Below, in pieces: positions 43,689 through 52,097 of a DNA stretch of 64,000 bases. The stretch is from Mycobacterium sp. EPa45. GTDB taxonomy: Bacteria; Actinomycetota; Actinomycetes; Mycobacteriales; Mycobacteriaceae. Both the position numbers and the translations under genes were made by a program. The notes beneath the pieces were generated by a model. The model made no database searches, was not told where the DNA came from, and saw only the letters and a list, made by a program, of their open reading frames with translations. Position 1 is the stretch's first letter. Every line of letters begins with the position of its first letter. The stretch spans positions 1,054,001 through 1,118,000 of the forward strand of contig NZ_CP011773.1 in NCBI RefSeq assembly GCF_001021385.1, in the 5' to 3' direction.

Positions 43689-44551
43689 CGCGCCTTCTCC
43701 TCGCCCCGCGGGAGCCAGCGGGTGACCCGCCGACCGAGCAGTTCGACGGCAGCCGAGGTGGTGAAGCCGAGCACCCCGATGGTGATGATGCCGACGAAGA
43801 CCTCGGGGTACGCCAGCATCGTGTAGGCCTGCCACGTTCGATACCCCACCCCGAGACGGCCGGAGATCATTTCGGCGGAGATGACGCAGATCCATGCCAC
43901 CCCGATACCGACCGACAATCCGCCGAAAACTCCGGGCAGAATGCCCGGCAGCACCACGCGAGCCAACACATCCCATCGGCTGCCGCCGAGGGTGCGCACC
44001 GATTCCTCCCAGATTGTCGGCAGCGCGCGCACCGCATGCCGGGTGCTCACCAGGACCGGAAAGACAGCGGCCAAGAACGTGATGAAGACGATCCCGGCCT
44101 CGTCACTGGGGAACAAGAGGATCGCCACCGGAACGATCGCGATGGCCGGGATCGGCCGGACGAGTTCGGTCAGCGGGCCGAAGACGTTGGCGAACGCATT
44201 CGACCGGCCCAGGAGTATGCCGGTCACCACCCCGACCACCGCCGCGAGCGCGAAGCCGGTCAGGATCCTGATCAGCGACTGTCCGAGGTCCAGCCAGTAG
44301 TCCTGCGCAGCAAGTCGTTTGGTGAATGAGCTGACGATCTCGGTCACCGTCGGCAGGGTGTCGAACCGTACCCACAGCCGAACGTGGTTGGCGGTCAGCA
44401 GCTGCCAGAGTGCGACCGCCGCAGCCACCGAGGCCACCCGCACCACCCACGAGCGCCATGGCTGGCGCCGTGACCGGGCCGCTGTCGGTGCGGCGGCGGC
44501 GTCGACGCCGACGCCCACCGGACCGGCAAGGACGGCCGGTGGAGTCGTCAT
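43685..44551 (-). CDS. ABC transporter permease (SsuC/TauC type)
   Basis: 288 aa. After a 38-residue polar N-terminus there are about six membrane segments and the EAA loop (ESVRTLGGSRWDVLARVVLP, then GILPGVFGGLSVGIG) that contacts the ATPase. It resembles permeases for sulfonates, taurine, nitrate and thiamine precursors. Both ends overlap neighbours (ATGA on each side), so the order importer-first in the operon is firm. Substrate unknown. Confidence 0.92.
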   Translation of the reverse strand: MTTPPAVLAGPVGVGVDAAAAPTAARSRRQPWRSWVVRVASVAAAVALWQLLTANHVRLWVRFDTLPTVTEIVSSFTKRLAAQDYWLDLGQSLIRILTGFALAAVVGVVTGILLGRSNAFANVFGPLTELVRPIPAIAIVPVAILLFPSDEAGIVFITFLAAVFPVLVSTRHAVRALPTIWEESVRTLGGSRWDVLARVVLPGILPGVFGGLSVGIGVAWICVISAEMISGRLGVGYRTWQAYTMLAYPEVFVGIITIGVLGFTTSAAVELLGRRVTRWLPRGEEKAR

Positions 44552-45972
44552 ACCGCACCCGCCAACGCCGCCTGGTAGTCGACCACCGTCGACCCGGGGT
44601 GCGCGGCGATGTAGCGCTGAGCGCCGGCATCGGTGTCGAACGGCAGGTACCCGGCATCGGACTGCACCCACACCGAGCGGTCGGCCAGCCACCGGGTGCC
44701 CAATTCGGTGTCCGGGATGTAGGCCGCGATCACCTTTTCGCCCTTGGCGTTCGCCTCGCGAAGCGCCCGCAACAGGCAGCCGGGGTTGGCGGCGGGCTGC
44801 GTGGTGGGGTGACCGTCGATCCACAGTTCACCGGCCAGCGCGGGATCGGTCACGGGAACATTGCACACCGGATCCTGGCCGCTGACCGTGATCGGGTTGG
44901 TGGTCGCGGCCACCGCGTTGTCGTAGTTCAGGTTCCGGTCGGCGAACGCCTTGCGCAGCGGGCCGTCGTTGACGAACTGATCGATGTTCAGGTCGGCGAA
45001 GTCACCGATGGACTTCAGATAGGGGATATCGCTCTTGAACGCCGCGACCAGTGACGGTTTGATCGTCGGGTCGAAGGACACGGCGCCGCCGGGACCGTTG
45101 TAGAGGTAGACCACTTCCTGCGGCAGGCCGCTACCCTCGGCCACCAACTTGGCTGCCTCGAGCGGCTTCTCGTGCAGGAAGTCGGTCGCGTCGATCTGCG
45201 CCTGTAGGAATGCGTCGAGCACCTCGGGATGCTGGGCCGCGTAGTCGCGGCGAACGACCACACCGTGGAAAGTGGGGACGTTCAGTTCGGCGCCGTCGAA
45301 CAGCAACCGGCCTTTGTTCTGGAAGGCGAGCAGTCCCGGCCACGCGACGAACTGCGCGAACGCCTGTACCTGACCGGCTTCCAGCGCTGACGCACCGATC
45401 TGCGGCTGCTGATTGAGCACCTCGACCCCGGTCTTCGGGTCGATGCCCGCCTTGGTCAGCGCCCGCACCAAGGTGCCGTGGCCGGCGGAACCGACCGAGG
45501 CCGACACCTTCTGGCCGCGTAGATCGTCGATCGTGCGGTCCGCTGAATTCGGGCTGACCACAACCATATTCAGTGCGCCCTTGGCGTTGTAGCCGGTGAT
45601 CGACACCACCTCGGTCTTGGCGCGCGCGTTGGCCTGAGTCTTGGAGCCGTTGATCAGCATCGGGTAATCACCCATCGAGCCGATGTCGATCTTCTCGGCC
45701 AGCATCTGGGCGGTGATCGGTGCGCCGGTGTCGTAGTCCTGCCACTGCACCGTGTACTTCACGTTGGTGCGCTTGGTGATGTCGGCGAGGCGCTGCTCGA
45801 GGAAACCCTTGGCCTTCAACAGGGCACCGGCGGTGGCGGTGTTGATGGTCTTGGACTGGTAACCGACCACCACGTTGACCTCACCGGCCACCGGAGCCTT
45901 CGAGTCCAACGAGCAGCCGGCGGAGGTCAGGACGAGGGCAGCCGCCAGCGCGACCGCAAAGCGGTTCTTCAT
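44548..45972 (-). CDS. Lipoprotein substrate-binding protein with a C-terminal NosL-like domain
   Basis: 474 aa. It has a lipoprotein signal peptide ending in a lipobox (LTSAGC), then the NMT1/SsuA-type binding fold (VVVGYQSKTINTATAGALLK, then IDIGSMGDYPMLINGSKTQA, then VSASVGSAGHGTLVRALTKA). After about residue 365, beyond the usual end of such proteins, is a Cys-containing tail (DPVCNVPV, NPGCLLRALREANA) and a NosL-like stretch (YLPFDTDAGAQRYIAAHPGS). NosL proteins bind Cu(I). It delivers a small anionic or heterocyclic solute to the adjacent permease. The tail may be a metal or redox site, but the match to NosL is by eye only. Confidence 0.82.
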   Translation of the reverse strand: MKNRFAVALAAALVLTSAGCSLDSKAPVAGEVNVVVGYQSKTINTATAGALLKAKGFLEQRLADITKRTNVKYTVQWQDYDTGAPITAQMLAEKIDIGSMGDYPMLINGSKTQANARAKTEVVSITGYNAKGALNMVVVSPNSADRTIDDLRGQKVSASVGSAGHGTLVRALTKAGIDPKTGVEVLNQQPQIGASALEAGQVQAFAQFVAWPGLLAFQNKGRLLFDGAELNVPTFHGVVVRRDYAAQHPEVLDAFLQAQIDATDFLHEKPLEAAKLVAEGSGLPQEVVYLYNGPGGAVSFDPTIKPSLVAAFKSDIPYLKSIGDFADLNIDQFVNDGPLRKAFADRNLNYDNAVAATTNPITVSGQDPVCNVPVTDPALAGELWIDGHPTTQPAANPGCLLRALREANAKGEKVIAAYIPDTELGTRWLADRSVWVQSDAGYLPFDTDAGAQRYIAAHPGSTVVDYQAALAGAV

Positions 45973-45997
45973 TGAATGACTTTCGGAGTTGGGCTTT

Positions 45998-46225
45998 TCA
46001 GCGAAGGAGATAGGGCATGTTGACGGTGACGGCGCCGGTGGGACAGCGGGCCGCGCAGGGGCCGCAGTACCAACACTCGTCGACATGCATGTAGGCCTTC
46101 CCGTTGTCCGGGTTGATGGCCAGCGAGTCGAGGGGACAGATGTCCACGCAGAGCGTGCATCCGTCGATGCACAGCGACTCGTCGATGGTGACCGGGACAT
46201 CGGCCCGCTGATTGATCAGTGTCAT
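45998..46225 (-). CDS. Ferredoxin with two [4Fe-4S] motifs (AprB-like)
   Basis: 75 aa from the ATG at 46225, overlapping the GntR stop (TGATG). Two cluster motifs: CIDGCTLCVDICP (C-x3-C-x2-C-x3-C-P) and CWYCGPCAARCP (C-x2-C-x2-C-x3-C-P). The first has one residue more than the standard spacing, as in adenylylsulfate reductase beta subunits. It is the probable electron partner of the flavoprotein at the far end of the operon. AGGGAG lies upstream of the start. Confidence 0.9.
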   Translation of the reverse strand: MTLINQRADVPVTIDESLCIDGCTLCVDICPLDSLAINPDNGKAYMHVDECWYCGPCAARCPTGAVTVNMPYLLR

Positions 46226-46965
46226 CACAACTCCCTGACGAGGTTGCCGCGCAGGGTGATTCGGTCGCCCCGCATGCGGATGTATTCGAGATCGACGGGC
46301 CGGCCGTCGTCGAGGTGGGTCAGTCGTTCCAGCAGAAGCACTGCGGCGCCCTCCGGTACCTGCAGGATCGCCGCAGAGTGGGAGTCGGCGGGTACCGCTT
46401 CCACGGCCAGGCTGGCCGATCCCAGTCGTTGTCCGGTGACGTCTTCGAGCAGCGCGAAGATGTCGTTGGTCTCCAAGGGATGTTGAAGTACGTCGGCTCC
46501 GACATCGGGTGCCAGGTAGGTCTTGTCCAGGCTGAGCGGGAGATCGCCGAGGAAGCGCAGGCGTTCGATGAACAGCACGGGCTCGCCGGGCTGCAGCTGC
46601 AACCGACGCGCCACAGCCGGGGGAGCGGCCACCGACATCGCCGCGCGCACCTCGTTGCGGACCTCACCGTAACTTTTGAACGTCTCCTTCAGTCCGACAA
46701 GGGTATCCAGGCCGTGGTCGTACTTGCGGATGGCCACTTGCGTGCCGACCTTGGGGCCCCGGTCGATCAGCCCCTCGTCTTTCAGCGTGGCCAAGGCCTC
46801 GCGAACGGCGTTGCGTGACACCCCGAATTCCACCGACAATTCGGCTTCGGTGGGCAGACCCTGCGGGTAGCCGCCGTCATGGATGTGATGACGCAGCACG
46901 TCGGCCACCAGGCGAGCCTGATCGGCCCGCGCGCGGCGGATCGGCACCGGCTCGGCGTCGCCCAT
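46225..46965 (-). CDS. GntR family regulator (HutC/UTRA type)
   Basis: 246 aa from the ATG at 46965, preceded by AGGAGG. The winged helix is at the N-terminus (LPTEAELSVEFGVSRNAVRE, then ALATLKDEGLIDRGPKVGT). A UTRA ligand domain follows (PGEPVLFIERLRFLGDLPLS, then GAAVLLLERLTHLDDGRPVD). It is the first gene of the operon and probably represses it until it binds a small inducer related to the transported substrate. Confidence 0.9.
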   Translation of the reverse strand: MGDAEPVPIRRARADQARLVADVLRHHIHDGGYPQGLPTEAELSVEFGVSRNAVREALATLKDEGLIDRGPKVGTQVAIRKYDHGLDTLVGLKETFKSYGEVRNEVRAAMSVAAPPAVARRLQLQPGEPVLFIERLRFLGDLPLSLDKTYLAPDVGADVLQHPLETNDIFALLEDVTGQRLGSASLAVEAVPADSHSAAILQVPEGAAVLLLERLTHLDDGRPVDLEYIRMRGDRITLRGNLVREL

Positions 46966-47169
46966 CGTGCCCTCCTGACTGACCATGACTCCCGTCGAAC
47001 ACGGTAAAGCCGCTGCGCACACCCACCAGCCGGGTGCTTGCGGGGGCAGTGAGGTGCTGCTGCATTGCGCCGGTCGAAAGCGACTCAGACCTGCCGATAC
47101 TCATCTTTCAGGGGGTATTGCGCCACCATTGCGTCAGTCGGCGCAGTTCTGATCGTGCTGAGCGGAAAG

Positions 47170-47910
47170 CTACGGGATGCGGTGCGGAACGTCGGTGATC
47201 AGCCCGCCGTCCATGACGAATTCCGCGCCGGTCGCATACGACGACTCGTCACTGGCCAGAAACAGCACGAACATCGAGACCTCATTCGGCTCGCCGAGGC
47301 GGCCCATCGGGGCGGCCACCAGGTCGTCGGGCATGTGCGCGGTCATGGGCGTGCGGATCATCCCGGGGTGCAACGAGTTGACCCGAATGTTGTTGGCCGC
47401 CAACTCGAGTGCGGCCGATTTTGTCAACCCGCGGATCGCCCACTTGGACGCGACGTAGCCGTGGTTGCCCGGAGTGCCGCGCATGGCCTGAATCGACGAC
47501 ATGTTGATGATGGAGCCGCCGCCCGCGTCGGTCATCGGCTCGATCACCGACTTGATACCGAGCATGGTGCCGGTGAGGTTGACGTCGATAACCCGCTGCC
47601 AGCGTTCGCGTTCGAGGTTCTTCAGGGTGCGTCGGTAGACGATGCCGGCGTTGTTGACCAGAACGTTGAGGAGCCCGAACTCGGCCACTGTCAGCGCCAC
47701 CGCCGCCGACCAGTCGTCGGGATCGGAGACGTCGAGATGAACGTAGCGGGCAACGGCGCCGAGTTCGGCGGCCACCGCGGCGCCCTCCTCGTCGAGCACG
47801 TCACCGAGGACGACCTTGGCGCCTTCGCTGGCCAGGAGCCGGGCGTGGGCCGCGCCCATCCCGCGCGCGGCCCCGGTGATCAGGGCGACCTTGCCGTCGA
47901 CGCGTCCCAT
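47170..47910 (-). CDS. Short-chain dehydrogenase/reductase (glucose 1-dehydrogenase/20-beta-HSD-like)
   Basis: 246 aa from the ATG at 47910. Classical SDR features: TGAARGMGAAHARL (cofactor binding), LVNNAGIVY (NNAG), the catalytic Ser in SIINMSSIQAM, and Tyr-x3-Lys in HGYVASKWA. The C-terminus ITDVPH is short. It oxidises or reduces a hydroxyl/keto group with NAD(P). It stands alone after the regulator, with about 200 bases before it. Substrate not determinable; a steroid role is only a possibility. Confidence 0.88.
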   Translation of the reverse strand: MGRVDGKVALITGAARGMGAAHARLLASEGAKVVLGDVLDEEGAAVAAELGAVARYVHLDVSDPDDWSAAVALTVAEFGLLNVLVNNAGIVYRRTLKNLERERWQRVIDVNLTGTMLGIKSVIEPMTDAGGGSIINMSSIQAMRGTPGNHGYVASKWAIRGLTKSAALELAANNIRVNSLHPGMIRTPMTAHMPDDLVAAPMGRLGEPNEVSMFVLFLASDESSYATGAEFVMDGGLITDVPHRIP

Positions 47911-47946
47911 GGGCGCACGGTACCCGGCCGCCAACGTCCCGACGGG

Positions 47947-48735
47947 TTACTTCCCCGCTAACTGAGACCAGGTGTCCAGCACGTTCTCGTACGCCGCAGG
48001 CGACACGGCGATGGAGCCCACGAACGGATGCTCCATCGCGAAGATCAAGTACAGAACGAACGCCAGTAGCGAGCCGGCCAGCGCGATCAGTCCGCCGTGG
48101 ACGACGACGTCGGTGGACGGAAACAGGTAGGTGAACAACAGCATCACCATCCCGCCGCCGAGGAGCAGCACCCACAACTCGCCGGGGATCTCGGCCTGGC
48201 TTCCTGAGATGCGGGTCTTGCGGGCACTGCCCAGCTCGTCCAGCCGGGAGATCGACTGCCGGAAGAACGAGATCTCGCTCTGGCTCACCGGTTCGATGTG
48301 CAGGAAGCTCTGCCATACCGCCGTCAGGTGCTCCGACTGCTGTTCGACCGTCTCGCCGTGACGCATCCTCGGAAACTCGTCGTCGACAATGTCGTTGGTG
48401 TACGCGATCAGGCTGTGCTGGATCTCCGCCCGATCGGCGACCGGCAGGCCGGCGGAGTCACGCAGGAGATCGGAGATGGCGGCGGCCTCTGCCTCGGTGC
48501 CCTTTTCGGCCTGATTGAGCTGTTCCCACACCACCACGACCACGAAGGCCACCAGCACCGCGTACAGCACACCGGCGAGATTGAAGACATGGCCGGCCAG
48601 GTCTCCGGACCGTGCCAATCGCCGCTGCGGAAGGATCCGTCGTGCCAGCACCAGGCCCAAAACGGCCAGCCCGACGGTGATGATCACGACCATCAGCCCG
48701 ACGAGCGGCGCGGGAAGCTGCAGTAGCCAGAGCAC
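47947..48735 (-). CDS. DUF4239 membrane protein (bestrophin-like)
   Basis: 262 aa from a GTG at 48735. Two N-terminal membrane segments (LVGLMVVIITVGLAVLGLVL and LYAVLVAFVVVVVWEQLNQA), a hydrophilic helical loop (GLPVADRAEIQHSLIAYTND), and two or more C-terminal segments (LWVLLLGGGMVMLLFTYLFP and LIALAGSLLAFVLYLIFAME). This matches the DUF4239 family, which has a bestrophin-like fold. Function unproven. It is divergent from the alpha/beta hydrolase gene. Confidence 0.75.
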   Translation of the reverse strand: MLWLLQLPAPLVGLMVVIITVGLAVLGLVLARRILPQRRLARSGDLAGHVFNLAGVLYAVLVAFVVVVVWEQLNQAEKGTEAEAAAISDLLRDSAGLPVADRAEIQHSLIAYTNDIVDDEFPRMRHGETVEQQSEHLTAVWQSFLHIEPVSQSEISFFRQSISRLDELGSARKTRISGSQAEIPGELWVLLLGGGMVMLLFTYLFPSTDVVVHGGLIALAGSLLAFVLYLIFAMEHPFVGSIAVSPAAYENVLDTWSQLAGK

Positions 48736-48799
48736 GAACCTACGTGTTACCGCAGCGTTCGGCCGCCAAACTGCGGCGCCGCCGATAGGGTCATCGGCT

Positions 48800-49588
48800 G
48801 TGCTGGAGGTGATCGACAAGGGTAGGGCCACTGCCGCCCACGCCACACCGCTGTTGTTCGTGCACGGCGCCTTCCACGGGGCGTGGTGCTGGGACGACCA
48901 CTTCCTCAACTACTTCGCCGACCGCGGCTATCACGCGCTCGCGCTGAATCTGCGCGGCCACGGTGGCAGCCCGTGCTCGGTGCCGATCAACGCGTGCAGT
49001 GTCCTCGACTACGTCCAGGACGTCGGCACCGTCGCCGATCGGCTGCCGGTGCCGCCGGTGGTCATCGGTCATTCGATGGGCGGGTTCGTGGTGCAGAAGT
49101 ATCTGGCGGTGCATGAGGCACCCGCCGCGGTTCTGGTCGCCTCGGCCCCGCCGACCGGTATTGCGCCGGCGACGGTCCGGGTGGCCTGCCGGCACTGGCG
49201 CGACTCGCTGCGCACGCGCTCATTTAGTAGACCGCTGGATTTCTTTGCAGCGCCGGGTGTTTCGCGAGCGACGTTCTACAATTCGGCAACCCCCGAGGAG
49301 ATCGTCACCGCCTGCACGTCGCGGCTGAGCGCGGAAAGCGCCCGCGTGCTGTACCGGGACCTGCTCTACCGCCACCTCGCCCGGCCCAAGCGGGTCACCG
49401 CACCGATGCTGGTGCTCGGCGCCGAGCTGGACGGCTTCTTCACGCCGAAGGAAGTGGCGGCGACCGCGCGGGCCTACCGGACCGAGCCGGTGATGTTCGC
49501 CGGAATGGGCCACAACATGATGCTCGAGCCCGGCTGGGAATCAGTGGCCGACCACATCGACCAGTGGCTGGCGATCACTCTCAGCTGA
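48800..49588 (+). CDS. Alpha/beta hydrolase
   Basis: 262 aa, GTG start at 48800. LLFVHGAFHGAWCWDDHF gives the oxyanion region, VIGHSMGGFVVQKYL has the Ser nucleophile, GAELDGFF the acid (Asp), and AGMGHNMMLEPGW the catalytic His. The GHNMML end is typical of mycobacterial lipase/esterase-like hydrolases. No signal peptide. Substrate unknown. The small membrane protein gene follows by 60 bases. Confidence 0.88.
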   Translation: MLEVIDKGRATAAHATPLLFVHGAFHGAWCWDDHFLNYFADRGYHALALNLRGHGGSPCSVPINACSVLDYVQDVGTVADRLPVPPVVIGHSMGGFVVQKYLAVHEAPAAVLVASAPPTGIAPATVRVACRHWRDSLRTRSFSRPLDFFAAPGVSRATFYNSATPEEIVTACTSRLSAESARVLYRDLLYRHLARPKRVTAPMLVLGAELDGFFTPKEVAATARAYRTEPVMFAGMGHNMMLEPGWESVADHIDQWLAITLS

Positions 49589-49648
49589 CGCGCAGGTTAG
49601 TTCGGCCTCGGATGGGGAACCCAGACCCGACCTACCAAGGAGGCCCGA

Positions 49649-49879
49649 ATGTTGCACAGCGTCGTGTTGGCGGCCAGCGACAACATCGAAGCCGCGGGGT
49701 TCATCCTGCGCGGCATCAAAGGCATCTTCGTCGCGATCGGCAGCATCATCGCCGCGGTCATCTGCGCGGTGATCGCCGGGATGAAAGGACGAAATCCGTT
49801 CGGATGGGGCATCCTCGGGCTGTTCTTTTCCATCCTGACGCTGATCGTGATCATCGTGATCCCGAGCAAGAAGTCGTAG
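49649..49879 (+). CDS. 76-aa membrane protein
   Basis: MLHSVVLAASDNIEAAGFIL begins after a strong AAGGAGG site. Two hydrophobic segments (GIFVAIGSIIAAVICAVIAG and GWGILGLFFSILTLIVIIVI) are joined by MKGRNPF; the tail is PSKKS. The pattern GRNPFGWGILGLFF is seen in small phage-shock-like or PspC-neighbour membrane proteins. It is clearly expressed-type, but the function is unknown. Confidence 0.72.
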   Translation: MLHSVVLAASDNIEAAGFILRGIKGIFVAIGSIIAAVICAVIAGMKGRNPFGWGILGLFFSILTLIVIIVIPSKKS

Positions 49880-49884
49880 CGCGG

Positions 49885-50475
49885 TCAGGCTTGAAAGCCC
49901 ACAAGTACCGCCTGCACACCGACATCCCAGCGGCGGTTGACCGAGTCCGCTGACGTGCCCAGCCAGCGCCCGGCCTCCTGAACGGCCAAACCCTGTGCCA
50001 GCGCGAGCAATACGTGGGAGATGTCAACCGGGTCGCCCGCCAGTAGCCCGGCGTCGATGCACCGCTGCACCTTGCCGACGAGGATCTCCCGCACCGTCGG
50101 CGCAGCCGCCAGTTGTTCGGGGTCGGGGTCGAGATCCTGGAACGGCCTGCTGAACATCACCCGCGCCAACGGTGGGTAGTCCAGGCAGAATCGGCGAAAC
50201 ACCGGGATGACCGCGCGGAGGTCGCTCAGCTCGTCGGTGGTCTCCGGGATGGCGACGAGCTCACCGCCCAGTCGGCGGAAGCCCTCGAAGAACACTGCCC
50301 GCAGCAGTCCGTCCTTGTCGGAGAACAGCTCGTAGACCGCGGGCACCGAGGTACCCGCGCGTTCGGCGACCCGGCGCGTGGTGAAGCCCGACATCCCGTC
50401 TTCGCACAGCGTGCTCACCGCCACGTCGACCACGCGGTCGCGCAGCTCGGGCGTGCGCTGCTTGACCCTGGGCAC
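49885..50475 (-). CDS. TetR family regulator
   Basis: 196 aa, GTG start at 50475. Helix-turn-helix: AVSTLCEDGMSGFTTRRVAE, then RAGTSVPAVYELFSDKDGLL. The C-terminal domain resembles TetR_C33-type ligand domains (FRRFCLDYPPLARVMFSRPF). It begins three bases after the enoyl-CoA hydratase stop, in the same operon, and probably controls it through the palindrome at 51215. Confidence 0.87.
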   Translation of the reverse strand: MPRVKQRTPELRDRVVDVAVSTLCEDGMSGFTTRRVAERAGTSVPAVYELFSDKDGLLRAVFFEGFRRLGGELVAIPETTDELSDLRAVIPVFRRFCLDYPPLARVMFSRPFQDLDPDPEQLAAAPTVREILVGKVQRCIDAGLLAGDPVDISHVLLALAQGLAVQEAGRWLGTSADSVNRRWDVGVQAVLVGFQA

Positions 50476-50478
50476 GGA

Positions 50479-51177
50479 CTAGGAGAGGCCGAATTCGGAA
50501 CGGATGTTGTCGATACCTTCGCGCATGGCGTCGAGGGTGGCCTGGCGGGCGCGCAGCTTGCTCGCCAGGTGCGCACCAGCATTCAACGTGGTGAACTCGT
50601 GGGCGGCTTCTTCGGCGCGCGCGAGCACCTGGTCGTTCATCGCGATCTCGTCCACCCAGCCGCCGGCCAGCGCGGTCTCGCCGAGGAAGTTCTTGGCCAG
50701 ACCAACCGCCTGCTGATAGGCCGACGGGGTGAGCCGCAGCCGCATGATCTCCAGGGCGGGGTAGGGCAGCACCATCCCGATCGCGACCTCGTTGGCCTGA
50801 AAGTTGTACGTGGGACCGGCAATTCGGTGGTCGACACTGCACGCGAGGAACGATCCCATCGCGATGGCGTGACCGGTGATCGCCGCGACGACGGGCTTGG
50901 GGAACGACAGCAGCCGGTGCGCCAGGTTGAACCCGCCCTGCAGCATCTCAACGGATGCGTCGATGTCACCCGAGCGGAACACCTTCAGGTCGAAGCCACC
51001 GCTGAACACGCGGTCGTTGCCGGCGATGACCACCGCGCCGGCGTTCTCGCCCTGGGCGCGATCCAGCGCGTCGTTGATCTCCGTCAGCATGGCCGGACTC
51101 AGCACGTTGACCTTGCCGTCGTCCATCGAGATCACGGCGACAGCGTCGTCCTTGCGATAACTGACCGACCCGCTCAT
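50479..51177 (-). CDS. echA3: Enoyl-CoA hydratase/isomerase family protein (EchA3-like)
   Basis: 232 aa. The crotonase fold is shown by VISMDDGKVNVLSPAMLTEI, NDRVFSGGFDLKVFRSG (oxyanion GG) and AAITGHAIAMGSFLACSVDH. The usual catalytic Glu pair region reads ANEVAIGMVLPYPALEIM. The block order and neighbours (MBL hydrolase, tRNA-Thr, hadABC) correspond to Rv0632c echA3 in M. tuberculosis, so the symbol is given on synteny and similarity. Its role is probably in acyl-CoA turnover. Confidence 0.8.
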   Translation of the reverse strand: MSGSVSYRKDDAVAVISMDDGKVNVLSPAMLTEINDALDRAQGENAGAVVIAGNDRVFSGGFDLKVFRSGDIDASVEMLQGGFNLAHRLLSFPKPVVAAITGHAIAMGSFLACSVDHRIAGPTYNFQANEVAIGMVLPYPALEIMRLRLTPSAYQQAVGLAKNFLGETALAGGWVDEIAMNDQVLARAEEAAHEFTTLNAGAHLASKLRARQATLDAMREGIDNIRSEFGLS

Positions 51178-51214
51178 GGAGGCTCCTTCGTCGCAGCGTC
51201 TACTTTCGTACCGA

Positions 51215-51226
51215 CGTTACGTAACG
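51215..51226. promoter_or_regulatory. Palindromic operator CGTTACGTAACG
   Basis: A perfect 12-bp palindrome 38 bases before the EchA3-like start, in the promoter of the hydratase-TetR operon. The likely binder is the TetR protein encoded in that operon. Confidence 0.6.
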
Positions 51227-51256
51227 AAGTTCCGATTGCCAAGAGGCAATCGCGGC

Positions 51257-52066
51257 CTACCCGTGCCGGGGGAGCCGGACGACCTCGGTGGGATGCTCGA
51301 ACCGCTCCCGCCGCCACCGGCTCTGGGTCTCCTCGGCAGCACGCTTCATCCGGGCGATCTCCTCGCGCAGGACGTCGACGCGCGTCTCCTTGGTGGCGAA
51401 ATGGAAGTAGTCGAGCACGTTGCGCAACAGTTCGAGCTTCTCGCGCTCGCGCCGGGCCAGGTCATGACCGGTCATCATCTCGACGCGGTGAACGGGCTGC
51501 AGGGTGTCCCAGTCCAGGGCCACCTTGGTGCGATACACCGTGCGCTTGCGTCCGAAGGTCTTCGCCCACCAGCCCTGCGGCTCGGGCTGGTCGTAGTAGG
51601 TGACCACCCCGTCGAAGCGTGAGTCGATGGACTCGCCGAACTGACTGCGGTCCAGCGCCGAATCCCACACCGTGCGCCATTCCTGGGCGGGTGCCAGCTC
51701 CGGAAGACTTTGGGGCAGAATCAATTCCACGATGTCGGTGAACCCGTCCTCGGTGTGCTCGTACCGGGCGACCGTAGGCGGTTTCGGGAAGGCGAAGCCC
51801 ACGTCGTAGGCGGCCGTGCTGCCGTAGTTGCGGACGACCAGTTCGATGACATGCCAGTCCGCGGAATGCGGCTCCATGAACATCGCGACGTGCGGCCGCG
51901 CCTGCTTGGCGTTAACTCTCTGTTGTCGACGAATCTGCCGATGCGCGTAGATGAGCGCCGCCAGCCCCAGCAGCACTGCTGCCCAGGCGGCTACCGCCAA
52001 CCACGTGCCGGCCCCGACTCCGGTGACATCTCCCCACAGATCCGCGAGATCTCTCGCGTTTTCCAC
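51257..52066 (-). CDS. Membrane-anchored hypothetical protein
   Basis: 269 aa. One N-terminal membrane segment (LAVAAWAAVLLGLAALIYAH) is followed by a basic stretch (RQIRRQQR), then a beta-rich domain (VIELVVRNYGSTAAYDVGFA) and a charged helical tail (REREKLELLRNVLDYFHFAT) likely to form a coiled coil. Related mycobacterial and phage proteins exist but have no known function. It lies between two characterised groups with no operon partner. Confidence 0.65.
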   Translation of the reverse strand: MENARDLADLWGDVTGVGAGTWLAVAAWAAVLLGLAALIYAHRQIRRQQRVNAKQARPHVAMFMEPHSADWHVIELVVRNYGSTAAYDVGFAFPKPPTVARYEHTEDGFTDIVELILPQSLPELAPAQEWRTVWDSALDRSQFGESIDSRFDGVVTYYDQPEPQGWWAKTFGRKRTVYRTKVALDWDTLQPVHRVEMMTGHDLARREREKLELLRNVLDYFHFATKETRVDVLREEIARMKRAAEETQSRWRRERFEHPTEVVRLPRHG

Positions 52067-52097
52067 CCCATGCTTATATCACAGCAAAGTTGCGTAC

